Shown: positions 44,245 to 52,687 of the stretch, piece by piece | How the letters are laid out: every line of letters starts with the position of its first letter | Numbering within the stretch: position 1 is the stretch's first letter | NCBI GenBank assembly: GCA_963822485.1 | Contig: CAWGHW010000007.1 | Span: forward strand, 1-64,000 | Source: DASUBV01 sp963822485 | Lineage (GTDB): Bacteria; Actinomycetota; Actinomycetes; Streptosporangiales; Streptosporangiaceae | Reading direction: 5' to 3' | Length of the DNA stretch: 64,000 nucleotides | The notes under the pieces: generated by a model | Databases searched by the model: none | What the model was told of the DNA's origin: nothing | The model's input: only the letters and a program-made list of their open reading frames with translations | Position numbers and translations under genes: made by a program

Positions 44245-45171
44245 ATGACAGTGCGAGCCGGCGAGAGCACCGAGGCTCCGGGCACCGCGGACCAGCGGCG
44301 CACCCAGATGGTGGTGGCCGCGCTTGAGGTCATTTCCGAGCGCGGTTATGCGGACACGCGCATCGCCGACGTGGCCAAGCGAGCCGGGGTCAGCCCGGCC
44401 CTGGTCATTTACTACTTCAAGACCAAGGACCAGCTGCTCACCGAGGCCATCCGGCACTACGAGGAGTCGTGGTACGAGGTCGGCCAGCGGCGACTGGAGC
44501 AGCTGCCCACGGCCGCGGCCCGGCTCGAGGAGATCGTGGCCATGAACTGCCTGACCGAGGCGGACCCTTCGCCGGGCAGCTCCTGGCAGCTCTGGCTGGA
44601 TTTCTGGGCCCAGGCGGCCCGCAACACCGAGGTCGGCAACGTCCGGCGCAAGTCGGACGAGCGCTGGCGCGAGCAGATCAGCTCGATCGTGCTGGCCGGC
44701 CAGGAGGCCGGGGAGTTCCGCGACGTGGACCCGATGGGGTTCGCGACCTGCCTGTCCAGCCTGCTGGACGGGCTCACGATCCAGATCGCGCTGGATGATC
44801 CGGTGGTCGACCCGATGGGCGCGTTCGAGCTGACCATGCAGTTCGTGGCCGGCCAGCTGGGGTTCAGCTGGGACGCCGACCGGGCCCGCGCGGCCCGTGG
44901 CCTTACGGCGCGGGAAGCTCGCGGACTAGGGCGCGGGACTAGCCAGGGTCCCGGAACTGGTCTGCAGGGCGCCCGGCGCGGCGATGTCGATGGGCAGGTC
45001 ATCGCCCTGCTCGGCCAGCTGCCCGCCGCCCGCCAGCACGCGCAGCGCGTCGGGGGCCAGGAACGCGTGCACCGGCGTGCCCTGGCTCCAGGCCGCCTGG
45101 CTGCCGTCGTTCTGCAGCACCGCCTGCAGGTCGGTCCCGGCCGCCAGGCGCAGGAACACCTGCGTGGATGA
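44245..45171 (+). CDS. TetR-family transcriptional regulator (C-terminus probably over-extended)
   Basis: The N-terminal HTH (residues about 12-60) reads RRTQMVVAALEVISERGYAD, RIADVAKRAGVSPALVIYYF and KTKDQLL, a BetI-like TetR domain; the effector domain covers about 65-215. ATG 44245 has GAGAGGA 8 nt upstream; the frame also opens at 44206. The domain ends near 44930, but the frame runs on for 80 codons antisense to the ATPase gene, with arginine-rich sequence of no TetR character. A TAG one frame away at 44927-44929 suggests a lost base near the true end. Its position beside operator B and the repeated operator elsewhere make it the likely repressor of the amine regulon. Confidence 0.85.
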   Translation: MTVRAGESTEAPGTADQRRTQMVVAALEVISERGYADTRIADVAKRAGVSPALVIYYFKTKDQLLTEAIRHYEESWYEVGQRRLEQLPTAAARLEEIVAMNCLTEADPSPGSSWQLWLDFWAQAARNTEVGNVRRKSDERWREQISSIVLAGQEAGEFRDVDPMGFATCLSSLLDGLTIQIALDDPVVDPMGAFELTMQFVAGQLGFSWDADRARAARGLTAREARGLGRGTSQGPGTGLQGARRGDVDGQVIALLGQLPAARQHAQRVGGQERVHRRALAPGRLAAVVLQHRLQVGPGRQAQEHLRG

Positions 45172-46098
45172 GCCCAGGTAGACCAGCCGCTCGACCATGG
45201 CCGGGACCCGGTTCGGGCCCGCCGACCCGAAGTCCTCGATCTTGACCCGCTCGGGCCGGATCACCGCGTGCGAGTGATCGGGGGCGTCCTGGCCGCCGTG
45301 GTCCACGGTCAGCACCGACTCGCCCAGCCGGGCCTGGCAGCAGGTGCCTGGCCCGCGCTCGACGATGTCCACCTCCATGAGGTTGGACACGCCCAGGAAG
45401 TCGGCCACGTAGGTGTCAGCCGGCTCCTCGTACACCTCGGTCGGCGCGCCGATCTGCACGATCTTGCCGTCGCGCATGACCGCCAGCCGGTCGGACATGG
45501 TCAGCGCCTCTTCCTGATCGTGCGTCACGTACAGGAAGGTGATGCCGACCTGCTCCTGGAGCGCCTTGAGCTCCACCTTGAGCGAGCGCCGCAGCTTGGC
45601 GTCCAGGGCGCCTAGCGGCTCGTCCAGCAGCAGTACTGACGGCTGCAGCACCAGGGCCCTGGCCAGCGCGACCCGCTGCTGCTGGCCGCCGGACAGCTGG
45701 CCGGGCCGGCGCTTCTCGAACGAGCGCAGCTTGACCAGGTCCAGGGCCGACCCGACCCGGCTGGACAGCTCCGCGCTGGGCAGCTTCTTGTTGCGCAGCC
45801 CGAATGCCACGTTGTCGAACACGTTCAGGAACGGGAACAGCGCGTAGCTCTGGAACACCGTGTTGACGTTGCGCTTGTGCGGCGGCACCCCGGACACGTC
45901 GGTGCCGTCGAGCAGGATCCGGCCCGCCGTGGGCTGCTCGAAGCCCGCGATCAGGCGCAGGGTGGTGGTCTTGCCGCAGCCCGAGGGCCCGAGCAGGGAG
46001 AAGAACTCGCCGCTGGAGACGTGCAGGTCGATGTCGTCCACGGCCACCTCGTGGAACCGCTTGGTCAGTGACACCAGCTCTATCCGGCCACCTGACAT
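44926..46098 (-). CDS. potA: Spermidine/putrescine-type ABC transporter ATP-binding protein
   Basis: A 390-residue ATPase: Walker A LLGPSGCGKTTTLRLIAG, Q-loop FQSYALFPFLNVFDNVAFGL, signature QLSGGQQQRVALARALVLQP, Walker B VLLLDEPLGALD, H-loop YVTHDQEEAL, then a C-terminal TOBE regulatory domain (about 285-370). This layout is that of PotA, CysA and UgpC importers; the neighbouring permeases and binding protein point to the Pot group. ATG 46098 is preferred over GTG 46107. It is the last gene of a five-gene minus-strand operon that begins with the aminotransferase, and it is convergent with tetR. Confidence 0.88.
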   Translation of the reverse strand: MSGGRIELVSLTKRFHEVAVDDIDLHVSSGEFFSLLGPSGCGKTTTLRLIAGFEQPTAGRILLDGTDVSGVPPHKRNVNTVFQSYALFPFLNVFDNVAFGLRNKKLPSAELSSRVGSALDLVKLRSFEKRRPGQLSGGQQQRVALARALVLQPSVLLLDEPLGALDAKLRRSLKVELKALQEQVGITFLYVTHDQEEALTMSDRLAVMRDGKIVQIGAPTEVYEEPADTYVADFLGVSNLMEVDIVERGPGTCCQARLGESVLTVDHGGQDAPDHSHAVIRPERVKIEDFGSAGPNRVPAMVERLVYLGSSTQVFLRLAAGTDLQAVLQNDGSQAAWSQGTPVHAFLAPDALRVLAGGGQLAEQGDDLPIDIAAPGALQTSSGTLASPAP

Positions 46099-46150
46099 AA
46101 CCGGCACCTACCCTTCTGCGCGAACTCGGCTGGCCCGACCCCGGCTTTCA

Positions 46151-47095
46151 TCAGTTCTCGGCGCCGGCGATGGTAGCGAGGGCCTGGCGATTGTCAATGC
46201 GCTGGCCGCGGGTCATGAAGCGATAGCCCAGGAAGCCCAGGCCGGCGACGAGGAACGACATCACCAGCATGATCGTGGCCAGGGCATTGAGCGCGGGGCC
46301 GCCGTTGCCGCCGTGCTGGGTGGAGTAGATGATCACCGACATCGGCGTGTTGCTGGCGCTGGACGACAGCAGGTCCACGATCACGAAGTCGTCGATGACG
46401 CCCGAGAAGACCAGGACCGCGCTGGCGAAGATGGCCGGCCACAGCAGTGGCATCATCACCCGGCGCATGGTCTGCCATTGCGTGGCGCCGAGGTCGGCCG
46501 CGGCTTCCTCGTATTGCCGGCCGATGCCGACCAGGCGCGCCTGGACGATGATGGCCGGCCAGCTCACGTTCCAGGTCACCAGGCCCAGGATCTCGGCCAG
46601 CAGGCCGAGCTGGATGCCGGTGAACAGCTTGGTGAACACGAAGAACATGGCCACGCCGAAGATCAGCTCGGGCACCACGAACGACAGGATCATCACGAAG
46701 TTGAAGCTGGCCGAGATCTTGCTCCGCCACCGGTTGATGCCCAGCGCGAACGCGACCCCGATGGGCACCGCGATCAGCGTGGTGTAGGCGGACAGCTTCA
46801 GCGTGGTGAACACCGAGCTTTGCAGCGCCGGGTTGTGCCAGACGGAGTTGACCGCGTCGCCCCAGTACCAGCGCCAGGACAGGCCCTGGTAGGTGGCCTG
46901 CGACTTGCCCTTGTTGAACGAGAACAGCACCGCGATCGCGATCGGCGCCAGCGACCACAGCAGGTAGAGCCAGGTGAAGCCCTCGAGGAACCAGGGGTGA
47001 CGCCAGGGGTTGCGCCACGGCGGCAGGCGCTTGCTGCCGCCGGCCGCCTGCGCGCTCGCGCCGGAGGTGCTCGACCGGGCGGTGACGCTGGTCAT
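46151..47095 (-). CDS. potC: Spermidine/putrescine-type ABC transporter permease (PotC-like)
   Basis: A 314-residue inner-membrane permease with six helices; the EAA loop that contacts the ATPase is YEEAAADLGATQWQTMRRVM (about 212-231). The N-terminal 35 residues are polar and cytoplasmic. ATG 47095 overlaps the stop of the PotB-like gene by 4 nt. The protein corresponds to the second permease in the usual potABCD order. Confidence 0.88.
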   Translation of the reverse strand: MTSVTARSSTSGASAQAAGGSKRLPPWRNPWRHPWFLEGFTWLYLLWSLAPIAIAVLFSFNKGKSQATYQGLSWRWYWGDAVNSVWHNPALQSSVFTTLKLSAYTTLIAVPIGVAFALGINRWRSKISASFNFVMILSFVVPELIFGVAMFFVFTKLFTGIQLGLLAEILGLVTWNVSWPAIIVQARLVGIGRQYEEAAADLGATQWQTMRRVMMPLLWPAIFASAVLVFSGVIDDFVIVDLLSSSASNTPMSVIIYSTQHGGNGGPALNALATIMLVMSFLVAGLGFLGYRFMTRGQRIDNRQALATIAGAEN

Positions 47096-48048
47096 GAGGC
47101 CTCCCTGGACGAGCGGTTGGTGGCCACCACGTAATAGATCATCGGCACGAGCAGCACCAGGAGCAGCAGCAGCGACAAGATCGCGCCCTGGCCCTCCAGG
47201 CCCGGCGTGTTCAGCTGGCCCTGGATCAGGTTGCCGATCATCGAGGTATTGGGCGCGGCGGACAGCAGCGTGTTGGTGAAGTAGTCGCCGATCATCGGCA
47301 GCACCGTGATCAGCAACGCGGTCAGGATGGGCTGGCGCGACAGCGGCAGCGTGACCCGCACGAACGTCTTGAACCGGCTGAACCCGAGGTCGCGGCCGGC
47401 CTCGATGAGCGAGGGGTCAATCCGGTCCAGCCCCGCGTACAAGACCAGGATCAGGTACGGGATGTAGCCGTAGACCAGCCCCAGGATCACCGTGTACGAG
47501 TGCCCGCCCAGCCAGTTGACCGGGGTGCTGACGATGTGCAGGGACGTGAGCACCTTGTTCACGTAGCCGTTGGTCTGCAGCAGGTCGATCCAGGCCAGCA
47601 TCCGCATCATGTAGCTGATCCAGAACGGCGCGATCAGCAGCAGCAGGAACAGGCCCTTGCGCCGCCCCGCGAACCGGCTCACGAAGTACGCCGCCGGGTA
47701 GCCGATGATCAGGCACAGCGCGGACGCGATGGCCACGTAGACGATGGTCCGCAGCACGATCGGCCCGGCGAACGAGTCGGCGCCGAAAATGTCGTGCCAG
47801 ACGTTGACCAGGTTGGCCGAGCTCCAGTGCAGCGGGTTGTAGACGGCGACCGGGGACGCGAACAGCTTGTTGAGCTTGCCCTCGCCGATCGACAGCACGG
47901 CGTAGAACGGGACGATGAACAGCACCGCCAGCCACAGGATGCCGGGCAGGGCCAGCGCGATCCAGAACGCACGGGACTGGCGGCCGCTGTCCGCGCCTCC
48001 CCGCCGGCCGGGCCGGTCGGTGCGCAGCTGCGGCATGCGGGTGGCCAT
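47092..48048 (-). CDS. potB: Spermidine/putrescine-type ABC transporter permease (PotB-like)
   Basis: A 318-residue permease with six transmembrane helices starting at about residue 28 (FWIALALPGILWLAVLFIVP). The EAA loop is LIEAGRDLGFSRFKTFVRVT. Typical PotB features include APFWISYMMRMLAWIDLLQ and LPMIGDYFTNTLLSAAPNT. Start ATG 48048 lies 4 nt after the binding-protein stop; its own stop overlaps the potC-like start. Confidence 0.88.
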   Translation of the reverse strand: MATRMPQLRTDRPGRRGGADSGRQSRAFWIALALPGILWLAVLFIVPFYAVLSIGEGKLNKLFASPVAVYNPLHWSSANLVNVWHDIFGADSFAGPIVLRTIVYVAIASALCLIIGYPAAYFVSRFAGRRKGLFLLLLIAPFWISYMMRMLAWIDLLQTNGYVNKVLTSLHIVSTPVNWLGGHSYTVILGLVYGYIPYLILVLYAGLDRIDPSLIEAGRDLGFSRFKTFVRVTLPLSRQPILTALLITVLPMIGDYFTNTLLSAAPNTSMIGNLIQGQLNTPGLEGQGAILSLLLLLVLLVPMIYYVVATNRSSREAS

Positions 48049-48052
48049 GGCA

Positions 48053-49312
48053 TCAGATCCCGTTGCTCGCGACGAGCCAGGCCTGCTGCCACAGCGCGTC
48101 GGCGTCCACCGGCAGCTGTAGCTCGCCGAGCCCGCGGCGGAAGTAGGAGGGCAGCACGGCCGTGGACATCAGGCTCGGCGGCAGCAGCTTCTCCTTGACC
48201 AGCCGCTGCGGCGTGATCTGGTTGAGGGGCTGCATGTAGCCGTTAAAGCTGATGTTCTCCAGCGCGTTGTTGAGGTCGAGGAAGTAATCGAGGAACAGAT
48301 GGGCCAGCACCGGATTCTTGGCCGAGGCCAGCACGGTATTGGTGTCGTTCGCCACCGGCCCGCGGCCGTCAGTGGGGAACCAGTAGCCGACCACCTCCAC
48401 CGGGACCCCCTTCGGCATGTAGTACGGCGCCGCTGCCATGTCGCCCGACCAGGCGTGATGGATCCAGGTCTGGCCGTCGGGGACCTCGGTGTAGTCGTTG
48501 TTGTCGATGTGCAGGTTGACCAGCTGGTCCAGGTCCTGAAGCGTGTGCCGGGACAGGTCGATCCGGGCCTTGCTGGTCGTGTTGAGGTCGTAGATCCCGT
48601 TTTTCATCAGGCCCAGGCTGATGCCCTCGCGGTAGTCGTCAAGTATCGCGACCTTGCCCTTGTACTTGGACTGCCACGGCATCGCGTAGCCGTTCTTCAT
48701 GGCGTACGGGTTCTCGTGCACGAGGTCTTTACGCCAGGAGATCCCGGTCGTGTAGATCGTGTACGGGACCGTGTACTGCCAGCCCCGGTCGTAGAACGGG
48801 TTGGTGAAGTCGGGCCAGGCCTGGGCGATGTTCGGGATGTAGCTGTGATTCAGCGGCTTGAGCAGCTTGGACGCGATGAGCTGCCCGAGCACGTCGACCG
48901 TCACGCCCATGAACACGTCGAACGACAGCCCGCTGCGCAGCTTGGCTATGGCCTCGTTCATGGTGTTGAACGTAGTTACCTGGACCTTGCAGTTGTACTT
49001 CTTGGCGAAGTGGTTGACGCAGGCCTGGTTGACGTAGGCGACCCAGTTGTAGACCTGCAAGGTCGCCCCGGTCTCCGGCTTGAGCCCGCTGGCGATGGGC
49101 TTGAGATCGCCGGTCGGCCAGGTCACCGGGTTGCTGGGACGGGGCAGCGGCACCGTCTGGGCGCCGGTCAGGAAGGGGGCACACGCGTCCAGCAGGCCGC
49201 CGGCGCCGCCGGCCACCAGCGCGGCGGCGGCGCCGCGCTGCAGGGCCGCCCGCCGGGAGAGGCCTTGCACCCGACGGCGCCCGTCGGCTTGCCAGCCCTC
49301 TCGTGGGTGCAT
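48053..49312 (-). CDS. potD: Polyamine-type ABC transporter substrate-binding lipoprotein (PotD-like)
   Basis: A 419-residue extracellular binding protein. The N-terminus has a twin-arginine motif (LSRRAAL), a hydrophobic stretch and a lipobox-like LLDAC, so it is probably exported by Tat and lipid-anchored. The mature part follows the PotD/PotF fold: LQVYNWVAYVNQACVNHFAKKY-like start (about 90-110), VDVLGQLIASKLLKPLNHS and IHHAWSGDMAAAPYYMPKG. It selects the imported substrate; polyamine or a related amine is the family expectation, not proven. A degenerate copy of the regulon operator lies 18 bp upstream of the ATG, within the 105-bp gap to the aminotransferase. Confidence 0.85.
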   Translation of the reverse strand: MHPREGWQADGRRRVQGLSRRAALQRGAAAALVAGGAGGLLDACAPFLTGAQTVPLPRPSNPVTWPTGDLKPIASGLKPETGATLQVYNWVAYVNQACVNHFAKKYNCKVQVTTFNTMNEAIAKLRSGLSFDVFMGVTVDVLGQLIASKLLKPLNHSYIPNIAQAWPDFTNPFYDRGWQYTVPYTIYTTGISWRKDLVHENPYAMKNGYAMPWQSKYKGKVAILDDYREGISLGLMKNGIYDLNTTSKARIDLSRHTLQDLDQLVNLHIDNNDYTEVPDGQTWIHHAWSGDMAAAPYYMPKGVPVEVVGYWFPTDGRGPVANDTNTVLASAKNPVLAHLFLDYFLDLNNALENISFNGYMQPLNQITPQRLVKEKLLPPSLMSTAVLPSYFRRGLGELQLPVDADALWQQAWLVASNGI

Positions 49313-49327
49313 CTATCCCCCACCTTC

Positions 49328-49347
49328 CTGATTGAACAGTCAGCCAA
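49328..49347 (-). promoter_or_regulatory. Degenerate copy of the regulon operator (site E) before potD
   Basis: Minus-strand TTGGCTGACTGTTCAATCAG matches the operator consensus at 15 of 20 positions, with the central TGTTCA intact. No TAGACT -10 is embedded here, so it may be a weak or relic site inside the operon. Confidence 0.4.
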
Positions 49348-49417
49348 CAAGTTGTATCAGCCTAGGATTGTCCGGCCAGGCTCACCAGCGCAAGACCAGC
49401 CAGGTAACAAACCGAGG

Positions 49418-50782
49418 CTAGCTCGCGATCGACATCTTCCCTATCGCGGCGGCGAACGTCGCGAAATTAGTCACGAACCTGTCGATATCTGCCTCGTCGT
49501 GCTGGACCGAGATCAGCCACTGCTCGCTCTTTCCCCACGGCGGCAGGAAGACCCCGCCGTTGTGCTGGAACAGCCAGTGCGCGTGGCTGTAGTCGTCCTC
49601 GACTTCGAGGAACCCGCGGAAATCGCGGACCGGCTCGCCGCTGAACACCACGCAGCCCTTGGCACCTACAGAAACGACGCGCGCCTGCAGGTTGTTACGC
49701 GCGATCTCGCGCTCCAGGCCCTCGACCGCGAGCAGTCGCAGCTTCTCCAGCCGCTCGTAGGCCTCGGCGCTGGCCACCTCGCAGAGCATGGCCCGGGTGG
49801 CGGCCATGGCCAGCGGGTTGCCGTTGAAGGTGCCGACCATCTCGTAGTCGCCGTTGGCCACGTGGGCCATGACCTCCTCGGTGCCGCCGATCGCGGCCAC
49901 TGACACGCCGCCGCCGATGGCCTTGGCCAGGGTGACGATGTCCGGGAGCACGCCGGTCAGGCCGATCGCGCCGCCAGGCCCGCTGGTCAGCCCGGTCTTG
50001 ACCTCGTCGAAGGTGAGCAGGGCGCCGTGGGCGTGCAGCAGGTCCTTCAGGCCGGCCAGGTAGCCGGGCTCGGGCTTGATGATCCCGGCGTTCATCATGA
50101 TCGGCTCGAGGATCATGCCCGCGACCTGGCCGCGGTGCTCGCTGAGCACGCGGTCCACCGCCGCCAGGTCGTTGAAGCCCACGATCAGGGTCAGGTCGGT
50201 GATGGCGCGGGGGATGCCGGTGCTGGACGGGACGCTGTTGGGCCGGTCGGCGGGCCCGATCCCGTCGTCCTCGTCGGGGCAGACCGAGACCTGCACCGAG
50301 TCGTGGTGGCCGTGGTAGCAGCCCTCGACCTTGATGATCAGGTCGCGGCCGGTGATGGCGCGCATGAGGTGGACGGCGTCCATGGTGGCCTCGGTGCCGG
50401 AGTTGGCGAACCGCCACTGGGCCAGCCCGAACCGGCGCGAGAGTTCCTCGGCCACGGCGATCGCGGTCCGGGTCGGCTGGGCGAAGTGGGTGCCGAAGCC
50501 GACCTGGGAGCGCACCGCCTCGACGATGGCCGGGTGTCCGTGCCCGGCCAGCCCGGCGCCGTAGCCGCCGTGCAGGTCGACGTACTCGTTGCCGTCGACG
50601 TCGTAGATCTTGGACCCCTGCCCGTGGCTCAGCCAGACGGGCTGCGGACGGGTGATCTGCCAGCTGGAGGTCACCCCGCCGGCCAGCTTGCTCGCGGCCA
50701 GGCCGGCCAGGCGGCGCGACTCGGGCTGACGGCGGGTGAAGATCTGTTCCTGGTCGTTGATGATCATTTCCAGTGGCGTCAT
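49418..50782 (-). CDS. Class III PLP aminotransferase (glutamate-1-semialdehyde-aminomutase-like)
   Basis: A 454-residue fold-type I PLP enzyme. Signatures: YVDLHGGYGAGLAGHGHP, FANSGTEATMDAVHLMRAIT (phosphate-binding GTEA), EGCYHGHHDSVQ, FDEVKTGL and LAKAIGGG with the PLP lysine. The sequence is closest to the GSA-aminomutase-like branch, but the gene sits in a transport/catabolic operon rather than with haem genes, so transamination of an imported amine or amino acid is more likely. It is the first gene of the operon controlled by operator C. Two tiny upstream reading frames are chained to its start by ATGA overlaps. Confidence 0.88.
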   Translation of the reverse strand: MTPLEMIINDQEQIFTRRQPESRRLAGLAASKLAGGVTSSWQITRPQPVWLSHGQGSKIYDVDGNEYVDLHGGYGAGLAGHGHPAIVEAVRSQVGFGTHFAQPTRTAIAVAEELSRRFGLAQWRFANSGTEATMDAVHLMRAITGRDLIIKVEGCYHGHHDSVQVSVCPDEDDGIGPADRPNSVPSSTGIPRAITDLTLIVGFNDLAAVDRVLSEHRGQVAGMILEPIMMNAGIIKPEPGYLAGLKDLLHAHGALLTFDEVKTGLTSGPGGAIGLTGVLPDIVTLAKAIGGGVSVAAIGGTEEVMAHVANGDYEMVGTFNGNPLAMAATRAMLCEVASAEAYERLEKLRLLAVEGLEREIARNNLQARVVSVGAKGCVVFSGEPVRDFRGFLEVEDDYSHAHWLFQHNGGVFLPPWGKSEQWLISVQHDEADIDRFVTNFATFAAAIGKMSIAS

Positions 50783-50858
50783 GCCCTGGCCTGCCTGTTC
50801 CTGTCGGTCACGCGGGTCGCCCCGCGTGCGCCGGTCATGGCACTGACCAGCCTGTCAT
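50779..50858 (-). other. Leader with two overlapping short upstream reading frames before the aminotransferase
   Basis: uORF1 starts at ATG 50858 (MTGWSVP, 7 codons) and its TGA overlaps ATG 50838 of uORF2 (19 codons, MTGARGATRVTDRNRQARA). The TGA of uORF2 in turn overlaps the aminotransferase ATG 50782. An AGGA lies 10 nt before uORF1. The direct repeat ACAGGCTGG surrounds the first ATG. Chance is possible, but the double ATGA chain would couple translation. Confidence 0.35.
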
Positions 50859-50876
50859 GCCAGCCTGTCCTGCTTT

Positions 50877-50917
50877 GACTGAATGTTCAGTCTAAAACTC
50901 GGCCGGCCGGGTGGCAA
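50877..50917 (-). promoter_or_regulatory. Promoter of aminotransferase/ABC operon with palindromic operator (regulon site C)
   Basis: Palindrome GACTGAATGTTCAGTC at 50877-50892. On the minus strand -35 TTGCCA (50917-50912), 17-bp spacer, -10 TAGACT (50894-50889). Architecture identical to site B and to the minus-strand side of site A. Confidence 0.75.
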
Positions 50918-50936
50918 GGATGAGCCCCGGGCGGGG

Positions 50937-51305
50937 TCAGTGGGCGGCGTTGAGGCGGGTGGCCACGATGCGGACCACGATGCGCCAGCCGAGGATGAAC
51001 AGGCCCAGGAAGGCCAGCGCGACCACGATGAACGCCGCCGCCGTGCCCTGGCCGGCCAGCACGCGGATCACCATGCCGACCGCGGCGGCGCCCAGCCAGG
51101 CCCCGAGCCCGGTCGGCACCAGGGCCAGCGGCCGCCGCCAGGCCCGCACGGCCAGCAGCCCGATGGCCAGCCCGCCCAGGAACGGGCCGGCCGTGTAGGC
51201 CACGCCCGCCAGCGTGTCGCCGTCGTGGTGGGTGTGCCGGCCGATGGCCACGAACGCGAGCACGGCGCAGACGTCGAGGACGACGCCGATCACCGCGGAG
51301 CGCAT
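50937..51305 (-). CDS. DUF3054 family membrane protein
   Basis: A 122-residue protein with four transmembrane helices. The start RSAVIGVVLDVCAVLAFVAI and the motif GRHTHHDGDTLAGVAYTAGPF are typical of DUF3054, an actinobacterial and archaeal family of unknown function. ATG 51305 is chosen because TAGCCT (51318-51313) stands 7 nt upstream as a leaderless -10 box; the frame stays open much further upstream without homology. It is divergent from the PfkB-like gene. Confidence 0.8.
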   Translation of the reverse strand: MRSAVIGVVLDVCAVLAFVAIGRHTHHDGDTLAGVAYTAGPFLGGLAIGLLAVRAWRRPLALVPTGLGAWLGAAAVGMVIRVLAGQGTAAAFIVVALAFLGLFILGWRIVVRIVATRLNAAH

Positions 51306-51368
51306 GTGCGCCAGGCTATCGGCCCGGCGAGCGGCCCGCACCAGGCGGGATGACACCCTGGCGGCGGG

Positions 51369-51418
51369 CATGCGGACGGGGATGCGCCGGGCGATGCGGC
51401 GGGGGATGCGGCGGGGAT
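51369..51418 (+). repeat. Short GATGCGGCGGG-type tandem repeat
   Basis: GGATGCGCCGGGC, GATGCGGCGGGGG and ATGCGGCGGGG follow one another in the gap between the DUF3054 and PfkB-like genes, at a period of about 13 bp. No function visible. Confidence 0.5.
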
Positions 51419-51458
51419 TGAGCCTGAGCAGACGGCCGCTGCGCCTATGCTGCGGGCA

Positions 51459-52383
51459 ATGATCGTCGTCGTCACGCTCGACCCGGCCGTGCACGTCAGC
51501 TACGAGACGAAGCGGATCGTGCCCGGGCAGTCGCACCCGGTCGGGCGGGTCACCTACCGGGTCGGAGGCCGCGGGCCGGCCGTCGCCCGGATGCTGCACA
51601 CGTTCGGCCACGAGGTGGTGGCCGCGGGCCTGACCGGCGGCACCGCGGGCGAGCTGATCAAGGCCGAGCTGTCCCGGGTGGGCGTGCCGACCCAGTTCAC
51701 GCCGATCGTCATGGAGTCCCGCCGGGTCGTCGAGGTGACCGACGTGTCGACCGGCACCACGACCAGCTTCGCGGAGCCGTCGCCGTACATCACGACCGAG
51801 GAGCTGGGCCGGCTGGCCGCCGACTACCGCGCGCTGATCGAGGGCGCCAGCGGCGCGGTGCTGTGCGGCGGGGTGCCCGACGCGCTGCCGCCGGAGACGT
51901 TCGCCACGTTCGCCACGTACGCGGCGGAGGCCGGCGTGCCGGTGGTGCTGGACGCGGGCGGCAGCGCGCTGGCCCACGGGGTGGCCCGCCGGCCGGCGCT
52001 GGTCATCCCCGAGAACCCAGCCGAGGAAGGCGCCGGCCGCCCGGCCGAGATGGTGGCCGCCGGGGTGGGCGCGGTGGTCACGATGTCGGGCTCGGCGGTC
52101 ACGGTGCTGACCGGCGAGCAGGAATGGCGCGCCCGGCTGGACAGCTCACTGCCGGGCCAGCCGGGCCGGGCAGCCGGGCCAGCATCGGATGTCCCGCGAC
52201 GCGCTGGTGGCCGGGTTCGTGCCCGGCGTGACGCTGGGCTGGTCCTGGCCTGACAGCCTGCGGCACGCGGTCAGCCTGGCCGCGACGGCCGGGCTGTCGG
52301 GCCGGGTCGACCTGGTCACCTACGAGCGGTTGCTGCCCGAGGTCTCGGTCGAGTCAGTAGTCGGCAAGCCGGTACCGACCTAG
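51459..52383 (+). pseudogene. PfkB-family sugar kinase (1-phosphofructokinase-like), frame-broken and diverged
   Basis: The first part (from ATG 51459) resembles LacC/FruK kinases: MIVVVTLDPAVHVSYETKRI, YRVGGRGPAVARMLHTFGHE, AGLTGGTAGELI. Two conserved positions differ: TLNPA is TLDPA, and the substrate-binding GGKGxNVAR is GGRGPAVAR. After about 52160 the coherent text is in another frame (RDALVAGFVPGVTLGWSWPD to the stop at 52383). There the anion-hole GxGD motif is reduced to SRD, although the catalytic aspartate would remain. With diverged motifs and a lost base the kinase is probably inactive, unless the break is an error. TATGCT (51446-51451) 7 nt before ATG suggests leaderless mRNA. 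Confidence 0.65.
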
Positions 52384-52406
52384 CCAGCCGGGCTAGCCAG
52401 CCCAGC

Positions 52407-52547
52407 TCAGGGCGCGCCGTAGTTGTAGAGGTTCTGGTTGGCGGGCGTCTGCGCCGGGGCGGCGAGCGCGGCGACTCCGTAGGCGGCGCCAGTGGCCAGG
52501 ACCATGCCGGTGACGATGGACGCGATGATGAGACCCAGGCGTGTCAC
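52407..52547 (-). CDS. Small DUF2613-like membrane protein
   Basis: GTG 52547 with GGAGG 6 nt upstream gives 46 residues: one transmembrane helix (TRLGLIIASIVTGMVLATGA) and a short tail ending NLYNYGAP. Length and the terminal NYG resemble the actinobacterial DUF2613 family of unknown function. The frame is open to 52655, but the ribosome site supports the short form. Confidence 0.65.
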   Translation of the reverse strand: MTRLGLIIASIVTGMVLATGAAYGVAALAAPAQTPANQNLYNYGAP

Positions 52548-52687
52548 GATCACCCTCCGGTTAACGCGAGGTACCCGGTATGTGCCCTGATAACGTACTG
52601 AATCGGAACCGGGTCTGAGGGCGTTTTTGGTCTCCCGAGGGCGCGGGTCGACCACTGGGTCGCTGGCGAAGCCCGCCGGGAGGATCT

